A DNA stretch of 24,647 bases from JAQBDA01 sp032124675. Lineage in GTDB: Bacteria; Chloroflexota; Anaerolineae; Anaerolineales; UBA4823. Where the stretch lies: contig JAQBDA010000228.1 in the NCBI GenBank assembly GCA_032124675.1, positions 1-24,647 of the forward strand, read 5' to 3'. Position 1 is the first letter of the stretch. Every line of letters begins with the position of its first letter. The position numbers and the translations under genes were made by a program. This document shows positions 7,732-14,564 of the stretch, one piece after another. The notes beneath the pieces were generated by a model. The model had not been told where the DNA came from. It was given only the letters and a program-made list of their open reading frames with translations, and did no database searches.

Positions 7732-9561
7732 CTAAAGTAAGGCGTCCAACATCAAGATCACAAACAAGAACGCCAAATACATGCTGGAATAGCGGTACAT
7801 CTTCCAGGCCAGCTTGTTGCCGCCCTGCTTCCAGACCTTCCAGGCTGCCATCAGCAGCCAGATGCCGAGCAACCCGGCACCGATAAGGTAAACGCTTCCA
7901 CCCAGTCCAAACAGCGGCAGGAACATGGTCAGCACCACCAGTTCCACTGTATATAGAAATATCTGCCAGCGCGTCTCAGTTTCACCGCGAACGACCGGTA
8001 GCATAGGCACCCCTGCTCGAGCGTAATCATTGCGCCGCACCAATGCCAGCGCCCAGAAATGCGGTGGAGTCCACATGAAGATCACTGCGAACAGGAACAA
8101 GGAGGGGATGTTCAGGCTGCCGGTAGCCGCAGCCCAGCCCACCAATGGCGGTATCGCACCTGCCCCCCCGCCAATCACGATATTCTGCACCGTGGTTTTC
8201 TTGAGGAAGATGCTGTACAACAGCACATAATAGATAATGCCAGCCAGAGCAAGCAGAGCGGCCAGTAAATTAACAAAGGCTACCAGGATATAGAATGACG
8301 CCAGCGCAATCCCTACTCCGAATGCCAGTCCTTCGCCGGGAGTGAGCCTACCGGAAGGTATTGGCCGCTTCTGGGTGCGCTGCATGCGGGTATCATCCTC
8401 CCGGTCGATATACTGGTTGATCGCCCCGGAACCACCGGCTGCCAGAAAGCCACCCAGCAGAGTCCACAAGGTGATGGAGAATGAGGGCAGCGCCCGGGCT
8501 CCAATCACCATACCAGCGTAAGTCGTCACCAGCAGTAAAACCACCACAATCGGCTTGGTGAGCATCAGCAAGTCGCGCGCCATGCCTTTTCGACCAACCA
8601 GCTGCTCTGCTTCTGCGCGCTCATCTTCGCTGGTGCGGGCAGCCAGACCGGTGGCAGCTGCCTGCACCACAAGAGCTGCCCAGGTCGCTGCAGCCGTTGC
8701 GCCATGGAGGGCCAGCAGATACACCGGATATCCCTGCACCATCTTTGCGCCCAACAATGCCTGGGCGTAGAACAGCACTACAGCCGCAGTGGTTGCTACG
8801 ATGACCGGGACCTGCGTGCGCTGAGTTCTCCAGGTTCGATAGAGCAGCGCGCCCATCAACCCGGCGGCTGCCAGCACAAGCAGACGGTGTCCCAGGCTCA
8901 GCCAGCCGGGCAAGGTCACCGGCAGCGAACCATCGCATAACGGCCATCCGGAACAGGCAGCTGCCTCCCCGCTGGCTGCCAGTACTGCACCTCCCACCAA
9001 CAGCAGCGCGAAAATGCTCAAAGTGAGCAGCGAGAGCCGACCGTACGATGAACGATAAACAAGCCGGAGTGATCGTTCAGGGGAATGTTCCAGATAATAT
9101 GCGGCAACCGTCGCAACCAGCACGAAGGCCAGGATTACCAGGGATAACCCCAAATGTACGATTGACAGCCATGACGGGCTATCACTACCTCCAGCAAGGG
9201 AAATCGCTGCTCCCAATAATATCTGTATCCCCAGGGCAGCCAGCGCAAACAGCAGGGATTTCTTGATCAGCGGTGCGTCAAACTTTTGACGCCAGGCGAG
9301 CATGCTCGCAGCCACCAGCAGAACCCCTGCCAGCAGTGTCGCAAGCCGGTGCAGATAGTCCAACAGAGCATTAGGTGTCGAAGGAGGCACCACCTGACCG
9401 AAACAGGTCGGCCAATCAGGGCAGGCACCACCTGATCCCGTCACCCGTACCATTCCTCCCAACACGATCAGCAGGAAAAATGCTACCGAGGCAGACAGAG
9501 CCAAACGGCGGAAGGTTGTATATGGTTGAGTTGTTCTCGTAATATGTGTCATACTGTCCAT
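7732..9561 (-). CDS. ctaA-ctaB: Haem A synthase-haem O synthase fusion (CtaA-CtaB)
   Basis: This single 609-residue membrane protein carries both steps that convert haem B to haem A for the oxidase encoded upstream. Residues 1-310 are CtaA-like (COX15) with eight predicted helices. The haem-ligand-type histidines are His71, His136, His225 and His286, with the paired extracellular cysteines C47/C53 and C203/C209. Residues about 325-609 are CtaB/COX10, a UbiA-type farnesyltransferase with NQYIDREDD (382-390) as the prenyl-diphosphate Mg site, and MWTPPHFW. In CtaA a Glu usually precedes the first His by three residues; here it is Asp68. Such fusions are known in some Chloroflexota. No clear Shine-Dalgarno is seen; the ATG at 9552 is an alternative start. 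Confidence 0.93.
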   Translation of the reverse strand: MDSMTHITRTTQPYTTFRRLALSASVAFFLLIVLGGMVRVTGSGGACPDWPTCFGQVVPPSTPNALLDYLHRLATLLAGVLLVAASMLAWRQKFDAPLIKKSLLFALAALGIQILLGAAISLAGGSDSPSWLSIVHLGLSLVILAFVLVATVAAYYLEHSPERSLRLVYRSSYGRLSLLTLSIFALLLVGGAVLAASGEAAACSGWPLCDGSLPVTLPGWLSLGHRLLVLAAAGLMGALLYRTWRTQRTQVPVIVATTAAVVLFYAQALLGAKMVQGYPVYLLALHGATAAATWAALVVQAAATGLAARTSEDERAEAEQLVGRKGMARDLLMLTKPIVVVLLLVTTYAGMVIGARALPSFSITLWTLLGGFLAAGGSGAINQYIDREDDTRMQRTQKRPIPSGRLTPGEGLAFGVGIALASFYILVAFVNLLAALLALAGIIYYVLLYSIFLKKTTVQNIVIGGGAGAIPPLVGWAAATGSLNIPSLFLFAVIFMWTPPHFWALALVRRNDYARAGVPMLPVVRGETETRWQIFLYTVELVVLTMFLPLFGLGGSVYLIGAGLLGIWLLMAAWKVWKQGGNKLAWKMYRYSSMYLAFLFVILMLDALL

Positions 9562-9603
9562 TTTCGGCTTGATCTGCTAATTCTCAGTAATTGGCGTACC
9601 AGT

Positions 9604-10455
9604 CTAGGGTGGTGTCCCTTCCGCCTGGCGTCTGCGTTCCTGGCGCCGGATGAAGAATGGGTAGCCGATACCCAGGATTGCGGCAAAGGTAAACCATTGG
9701 AGGGCGTAGCTCTGGTGGGGACCCTCGCTCAAGTCCAGCTCGGGCTGGGTGCGGTACGGAAGACCGGCCCAGGAAGGGTCTCCGGCTTGCTGGATATACA
9801 CCGGCAGCAAGAGATAAGGAACCTGGCGGGAAATGCCGTCAATATTAGTAAAATACCATGCTTTCAAAGGTGATTCCCCTGGAGCGGGTATCGGGTCGCT
9901 CCTCCCGCCGTAATCCGGTCTATTCTGCGAAGCGCGGATCATCCCCTTCACGGTGACCAGCCCAGGCTCAGGGTATGAAGCCCAGCTCTCGTAATTACCA
10001 TTTTCTATCGGCACCCAGCCGCGGTTCACCAACACAACCTTTTCGCTGCCCGATATTTGCAGGGGTGTCAGCAGGTGGACGCCCGGACGGCTGCCGAAGG
10101 CCTGGTTGCGCAAAGCGACCTCCTTTTCCAGGTCATAAGTACCGGAGACAATCACTTCACGGTATTCCATGCTCGCCAGCTCCTGGTCGAGGTTATCGCC
10201 GGTCAGCTCCAATACCGGTTGGTCGATCTGCGCCAAAACCCGGCTGTTGAAAGCACGCCTCTGTTCGAGCCGGTCGAGCTGCCAGATCCCCAGGCGGATA
10301 TTGATGAAGACACCGATGACAACCAGTACAGTTGCCAGCAGCCAGCGCCGGCTGAACATGAGCAGGATCACCGGCCTGGAGGGGACAGCCTTTCCCTCTG
10401 GGATTGTACGGTCGGGCTGCCCGGCGTCCTGGATACCATGGAAAGTCCGGTTCAT
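9604..10455 (-). CDS. SURF1-family oxidase assembly protein
   Basis: This 283-residue SURF1/Shy1 homologue takes part in haem A insertion into oxidase subunit I. Two membrane helices flank a large extracytoplasmic domain: the first at about 37-55, followed by the family motif GIWQLDRLEQRRAFN, and the second near the C terminus (QWFTFAAILGIGYPFFI). The block VVLVNRGWVP is diagnostic. The start overlaps the stop of the upstream cupredoxin-like gene (ATGA), indicating translational coupling. A later ATG at residue 33 just before the first helix is possible. It lies between the copper-related genes and the haem A synthase fusion, as expected for an assembly module. Confidence 0.9.
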   Translation of the reverse strand: MNRTFHGIQDAGQPDRTIPEGKAVPSRPVILLMFSRRWLLATVLVVIGVFINIRLGIWQLDRLEQRRAFNSRVLAQIDQPVLELTGDNLDQELASMEYREVIVSGTYDLEKEVALRNQAFGSRPGVHLLTPLQISGSEKVVLVNRGWVPIENGNYESWASYPEPGLVTVKGMIRASQNRPDYGGRSDPIPAPGESPLKAWYFTNIDGISRQVPYLLLPVYIQQAGDPSWAGLPYRTQPELDLSEGPHQSYALQWFTFAAILGIGYPFFIRRQERRRQAEGTPP

Positions 10456-10976
10456 GCGCTATCCTCGGATACATTCATTTCCGTTTTGGATTTAATCGGG
10501 AAGACCAGGAACGAGTATATAAAAAGAAAAGCCGCCGTGGTTGGCACAGAGATCGATAGCCCGGTCAGGCGGGTCTTGAGGGTTGTGGGCTTCTTGACAT
10601 CCAGCCCCAGGTAGCGGCTGGCTGTGAATGAACAGGAGTATGAGAACTTATTGGCCTCTTCCAGCACAATGCTGCCCGTGCTCCCAGCCGGCACCCAGAT
10701 CGGGCCGAGCTGGTGATCGGTGCTGTCCTGGTTGACGACTTCCAGCACATCTCCGATCACGAAGACAATATTCTCAGGGAGCACATCTACAGCTTCTCCA
10801 TTTGCAGCGCGCTGCGATGCGCCAGCAGGCACAATTAGCTGGATCGTTTTCGGAGCACGGTCGGTCTCATCACGCTGCAGGAGATAGGCTCCTTCGACGA
10901 TGACCAGCATCGCCGCTAAGGAGATAGCAGAGACGACCAGCAGCCTGACCAGATATGGGCGGTATTCGGTTCTCAT
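10452..10976 (-). CDS. Membrane-anchored cupredoxin-like protein, incomplete copper site
   Basis: This 174-residue protein has a membrane helix at about 9-33, a beta-rich domain at about 44-128, and a second helix at about 139-161, which puts the domain outside the membrane. The domain reads like a cupredoxin: TIQLIVPAG, then GDVLEVVNQDSTDHQLGPIWVPAGSTG and FSYSCSF. It keeps one His (88) and one Cys (115) at ligand-like positions, but the His and Met normally found just after the Cys are absent. It therefore probably does not form a normal type 1 site and may bind or pass on copper differently, or be structural. It lies between SCO and SURF1 genes, with 6 bases to the former and a 4-base overlap with the latter, suggesting a role in CuA or CuB assembly. 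The function is inference. Confidence 0.72.
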   Translation of the reverse strand: MRTEYRPYLVRLLVVSAISLAAMLVIVEGAYLLQRDETDRAPKTIQLIVPAGASQRAANGEAVDVLPENIVFVIGDVLEVVNQDSTDHQLGPIWVPAGSTGSIVLEEANKFSYSCSFTASRYLGLDVKKPTTLKTRLTGLSISVPTTAAFLFIYSFLVFPIKSKTEMNVSEDSA

Positions 10977-10982
10977 GAATGC

Positions 10983-11588
10983 TCACTCGCTGGAGAGCAG
11001 ATGGCGCACATCTTTAGTTATATCCTCGGGATCCATCTCGAACGGATATGTCAGGCGCCAGTTCCCTTGCTTATCGATAAGGTAGGTGCGGGCAGTGTGG
11101 TCGACCAGATAGCCGGCTGCACTGCCTACATCCTGCTTAGCCTGGTAGACGCCGTAATCCTTCCAGACGCCTTCCAGTACATCTCGTTCGCCGCTGAGCC
11201 CGATAAAATCCGAGTCAAAATTCTGCATGTACCGCCCCAGCACCTCGCCTGTATCCCGCTCAGGATCGACGGTGATAAACACAAACCGCACATCGCTGGC
11301 CTGGCTGCCCAGACCGGCTTTTATGCGCTTGAATTCGCTGAGCGTCAGGGGGCATACATCCGGGCAGTTAGTGTAGCCGAAGAACAACAGCACAATCTGC
11401 CCGTCCTGATCGCTCAGTCGAAATGCCTGACCGTATTGGTCGGTCAGCTCGAAGTCTGCTGCCGGCACCGGGGGGTCGATCAGCGATCCGCGAAAAGTAT
11501 ATGGTAGCTGGATATACTGCCATCCGGTTAATATCAGCGCCACCCCTACCAGCACCCCTAGTCCCAACAAAATGTATCTTGATTTCAT
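10983..11588 (-). CDS. SCO1/SenC-family copper chaperone
   Basis: This 201-residue thioredoxin-fold protein delivers copper to, or reduces, the CuA site of subunit II. An N-terminal membrane anchor (about 5-23) is followed by the SCO domain with the copper-binding C-P-D-V-C (Cys75, Cys79) and the distal His164 in VDHTARTYLID, so all three ligands are present. The frame stays open upstream to 11903, but that stretch lies over the ctaE gene and is arginine-rich and unlike SCO. The ATG at 11588, with GGGAAG just before it and directly preceding the membrane helix, is the real start. It follows ctaE by 59 bases. Confidence 0.92.
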   Translation of the reverse strand: MKSRYILLGLGVLVGVALILTGWQYIQLPYTFRGSLIDPPVPAADFELTDQYGQAFRLSDQDGQIVLLFFGYTNCPDVCPLTLSEFKRIKAGLGSQASDVRFVFITVDPERDTGEVLGRYMQNFDSDFIGLSGERDVLEGVWKDYGVYQAKQDVGSAAGYLVDHTARTYLIDKQGNWRLTYPFEMDPEDITKDVRHLLSSE

Positions 11589-11647
11589 ACGCTTCCCAAA
11601 AATATAAGAACCCGGCTTCCTCCCCGCCAGACTGCCAGCACCACTCC

Positions 11648-12226
11648 TTACAAGACTGCTGCCCCGATCAAGTACAGCGCCGGGTAGAAGAATATCCACA
11701 CAACATCGACAAAGTGCCAGTAGACTGCACAGGCTTCTACCGGCCAGTGCCGTTCTGCCGTGTAAAGATCCTTGCGCCCGTTGCGGTAGACGATGAACAG
11801 GAAGATCACACCGGTGAGGACGTGAAAGGCATGGAATCCAGTCATCGTGTAGAACAGCGATCCGGCGACCCCATCCGCGGGTCCAAAGGGAGCGATCTGC
11901 CATTCGACCCCCACAACACCGACCAGGAAGATGATCCCCAAGACCATAGTGATCAGCGTACTGCGCAAAAATTGCTTGCGGTCACCGTACTGGGCGGCGA
12001 TCTCAGCCCGGTTCATGAAGAAACTGCTGACTAACAGCACCAAGGTGACGATCAGACCTACCAGCTGGTTGAGCTCCGGTCTGGTCTGGAAACCCATCAA
12101 ATAGAAACGCGCCACCAGCAGACCGATAAATAGGAAGGCATCTGAGGCGAGGAACAGCCACAACCCCATCCTGTTGGTCGCTGCTTTTCGGTAATAATCT
12201 GCCAAAGTTGAAGTGTGGGTGGTCAT
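11648..12226 (-). CDS. ctaE: Cytochrome c oxidase subunit III
   Basis: This 192-residue integral membrane subunit has five predicted helices, the usual size for short bacterial subunit III. Family blocks visible include RMGLWLFLASDAFLFIGL at the start, the central helix with TMTGFHAFHVLTG, and WPVEACAVYWHFVDVVWIFFYPALYL at the end. It stabilises subunit I and the proton entry region. GAGGAGG lies about 10 bases before the ATG. The start overlaps the stop of ctaF by 4 bases, so the two are translationally coupled. Confidence 0.95.
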   Translation of the reverse strand: MTTHTSTLADYYRKAATNRMGLWLFLASDAFLFIGLLVARFYLMGFQTRPELNQLVGLIVTLVLLVSSFFMNRAEIAAQYGDRKQFLRSTLITMVLGIIFLVGVVGVEWQIAPFGPADGVAGSLFYTMTGFHAFHVLTGVIFLFIVYRNGRKDLYTAERHWPVEACAVYWHFVDVVWIFFYPALYLIGAAVL

Positions 12227-12462
12227 GCCTGGGCTTCCTCCTCAACATCCGCCTCGAACAGACGTCCGATGTGCATATAATCGCGCACCACAAAGACCGC
12301 CTTCAGCAGGCCGATCGCCAGGATTGCCGTCCACCATGCGTATGCCACAACACCGATCCAATATTCACTCAAGGTGAGGAAGAAGAGCAGGATAATGATG
12401 GCGACCCCTTTACGGAATGCATCCTTCTTCTCCTCCATTTTTTCGTCGACTTTAGCTTCCAT
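12223..12462 (-). CDS. ctaF: Cytochrome c oxidase subunit IV (prokaryotic COX4 type)
   Basis: This small 79-residue membrane protein has a charged N terminus (MEAKVDEKMEEKKDAFRKG) and two to three hydrophobic segments. The second contains LKAVFVVRDYMHIGRL, typical of bacterial COX IV (CtaF/CyoD-like). It is an accessory subunit with no redox group. The start is supported by AAGGAG 7 bases upstream, which lies immediately after a perfect palindrome (12482-12502). It sits between ctaD and ctaE as in many caa3 operons. Confidence 0.88.
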   Translation of the reverse strand: MEAKVDEKMEEKKDAFRKGVAIIILLFFLTLSEYWIGVVAYAWWTAILAIGLLKAVFVVRDYMHIGRLFEADVEEEAQA

Positions 12463-12481
12463 TATCTAACTCCTTTGAAAT

Positions 12482-12502
12482 GGACAATTTGGCAAATTGT
12501 CC
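12482..12502. repeat. Perfect 21-base palindrome upstream of ctaF
   Basis: GGACAATTTG at 12482-12491, one central base, and CAAATTGTCC at 12493-12502 form a perfect 10-bp stem with a one-base centre. It lies just before the ctaF ribosome site and touches the stop codon of the tiny ORF at 12502-12546. No T-run follows on either strand. It may be a protein-binding site or an mRNA processing or stabilising hairpin that sets subunit stoichiometry. Confidence 0.6.
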
Positions 12503-12546
12503 TATGCCGGTGCTTTTTCAACCACCAACAGCGAGCTTCCACTCAT
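12502..12546 (-). CDS. Possible 14-residue leader-like ORF between ctaD and ctaF
   Basis: A 14-codon ORF (MSGSSLLVVEKAPA) is preceded by a near-ideal AAGGAG (12558-12553) 6 bases before the ATG. Its TAG stop lies against the perfect palindrome at 12482-12502. It could be a leader peptide, a tiny oxidase-associated peptide, or a translational bridge through the 135-base gap. The short length makes chance possible; only the ribosome site and placement support it. No composition typical of amino-acid attenuators and no membrane segment is seen. Confidence 0.35.
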   Translation of the reverse strand: MSGSSLLVVEKAPA

Positions 12547-12597
12547 AAATAACTCCTTGAGGGCTCAAGCTGTGGGTAGACTGATGGGATTTCTGAT

Positions 12598-14544
12598 TCA
12601 ATCCGCGGCCGCGGGGACTGCGCCCGCAGGCATCTCTGGTTTTGCGGGACCCGGATGCATATTCACGAAAACCGATCCTTCGAGCCCATAATCATAAGGT
12701 TCACCGACCACCTCGAACTGCTCATCATAATTGTGCTCGGGAGCAGGAGAAGGTATCTGCCATTCCGGTGAACGGGAGCGCCAGGGGTTGGCGACCGCCA
12801 CCTCGCCCCGGCGGGCACTGACCACAAAATTGTAGATAGCAATCAGCACCGCAATACCGATCAAATAACCAGCAATGGTAATCAGCAGATGGGTGGTCTC
12901 AATGCCGAGATTCGGATCGTAGTCTGCGATACGGCGGCGCATGCCGAGCAGTCCAACCTGCATCTGTCCCAGGCTCTGCACGTAAAATGCAGGCAGCATC
13001 AGGTAGAAATGCAGTTTGCCGAGGCGCTCGTTGTACATGCGCCCGGTGAACTTTGGATACCAATAATACAGTGCTGCGAAGAAGGGGAACACAAATCCCC
13101 CGAACAAGGTGGCATGGAAGTGACCCACGATCCAGTAGGTATCCTGGACGTGCAGGTCGGTGGATACCACGCCGTTAGGCGGGCCGCTCAGACCACCTAG
13201 CAGGAAAATAGAGATGGCACCCAGCACAAACAGCATCGGAGTTTCGAAGCTCAGCTTGCCCTCCCATATTGTTGCGACCCAGCTGAAAAACTTAATCCCG
13301 GTCGGCACGGCCACCAGCAGGGTGCTGTACATGAACGGCACCCGCAGGTAAGCCTCCATGCCCGATGTGAACATGTGATGTGCCCACACCAGGAATCCTA
13401 CAATCGCAATCGCGAAGGATGAGAGCGCAACCCACTTATAACCGAACAGCGGCTTGCGGGCGAATACCGGCAGGAGCTCGCTGATCACCCCCAGACCGGT
13501 CAGGATAAAGACATAAACCGCCGGATGCGAGTAGAACCAGAAAAGGTGCTGGAATAGGATCGGGTTCCCTCCTTCAGAGGGGGTGAAGAAGCCCATCCCA
13601 AACAGGCGCTCGAACATCACCATCTGGAAGGATAGACCGATCAGCTGGGTGGCTGTCAGACCGATGATCGCGGTAGCGAACGCCGTCCATACAAATATTG
13701 GCATACGGAAATAGTTCATGCCTGGAGCGCGCATCTTGACGATGGTCACGATGATGTTGAGCGAGCCTAGGATGGATGACAACCCGATGACATACACACC
13801 GAAGAAGAAAAGCTGCATACCCAGCGGAGCTAACTGGCTCAGCGGTGGATAACCCGTCCAACCGGTATCGAACCCGCCCAGGAACAGTGTGCAGAGCAAC
13901 CAGATCGCCCCGGGTATGTTGATCCAGAATGCGAAGGCGTTCAATCTCGGGAAGGCCATGTCATTGGCACCGATCATCAGCGGTACCAGAAAGTTGGACA
14001 TTGCCCCAACGCCCAGCAAGGTTGCCCCGATCATAACGATGCCATGCAGGCTCATGATCGTGTTGTAGAAATTCAAGCCGTTCATGCCCAGTATGGTGGC
14101 ATTCTCCCCCATGAACTGCATCCCCTCTGCCGCCAGCTCGGTGCGAAAGATCAGGGCAAACAGACCGGCAGTAAGGAACAGCAATAAAGATGTGTAGCCA
14201 TACTGGACGCCGATCACTTTGTGGTCGAAGGAAATGCTCAGGTACTTTGCCAGACCGCTGAATTTAGGCGCTTCAGGATGTTCGGGTGTCTCCACTCCGT
14301 TGGCCCATTTCAGCCAGTCATTAAGCGCACCAACACCGAATATGAAGGCCGCGGTGCCGAAAATGGCGCCCACAGTCCAGGCGGCATCCGGGCTCCAGGC
14401 AGGCAGACCCATCACAGCTCTTACCCCGGTGACGATCCCCATCCCCACCAGAGTGCCGACGATCAAGAACAGCACCCCGCGCAGCATTCCGATGGCGAAA
14501 AATCCCGGTCGTTTCGTCTCTTCCATTGTCATATCACTCATCAT
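12598..14544 (-). CDS. ctaD: caa3-type cytochrome c oxidase subunit I, A2-like
   Basis: This 648-residue catalytic subunit reduces O2 at the haem a3-CuB centre and pumps protons. Ligands are present: low-spin haem His167 and His477, CuB His340, His389 and His390, haem a3 His475, and the cross-linked Tyr344. Helix VI reads FWFYSHPAVY: the Glu of A1 oxidases is replaced and the Tyr-Ser pair of A2 oxidases is present. The K-channel Lys418 (VPTGIKFF) and D-channel entrance (NFLVPLMIGANDMAFPRLN, Asp195) are kept. Where most family members have a His before DTY, this one has Gln467. About 100 residues with two extra predicted helices precede canonical helix I. AGGAG lies 3 bases before this ATG and 6 before the next codon, also ATG (14541), which may be the true start. 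Confidence 0.97.
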   Translation of the reverse strand: MMSDMTMEETKRPGFFAIGMLRGVLFLIVGTLVGMGIVTGVRAVMGLPAWSPDAAWTVGAIFGTAAFIFGVGALNDWLKWANGVETPEHPEAPKFSGLAKYLSISFDHKVIGVQYGYTSLLLFLTAGLFALIFRTELAAEGMQFMGENATILGMNGLNFYNTIMSLHGIVMIGATLLGVGAMSNFLVPLMIGANDMAFPRLNAFAFWINIPGAIWLLCTLFLGGFDTGWTGYPPLSQLAPLGMQLFFFGVYVIGLSSILGSLNIIVTIVKMRAPGMNYFRMPIFVWTAFATAIIGLTATQLIGLSFQMVMFERLFGMGFFTPSEGGNPILFQHLFWFYSHPAVYVFILTGLGVISELLPVFARKPLFGYKWVALSSFAIAIVGFLVWAHHMFTSGMEAYLRVPFMYSTLLVAVPTGIKFFSWVATIWEGKLSFETPMLFVLGAISIFLLGGLSGPPNGVVSTDLHVQDTYWIVGHFHATLFGGFVFPFFAALYYWYPKFTGRMYNERLGKLHFYLMLPAFYVQSLGQMQVGLLGMRRRIADYDPNLGIETTHLLITIAGYLIGIAVLIAIYNFVVSARRGEVAVANPWRSRSPEWQIPSPAPEHNYDEQFEVVGEPYDYGLEGSVFVNMHPGPAKPEMPAGAVPAAAD

Positions 14545-14564
14545 GTACTCCTGATCTTGGGGCC

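Noticed and set aside
11589..11903. N-terminal extension of the SCO gene by 105 residues
   Set aside because: The extension lies over ctaE in another frame, has an Arg/Cys-rich shadow composition, and precedes a normal start with a membrane anchor at 11588.
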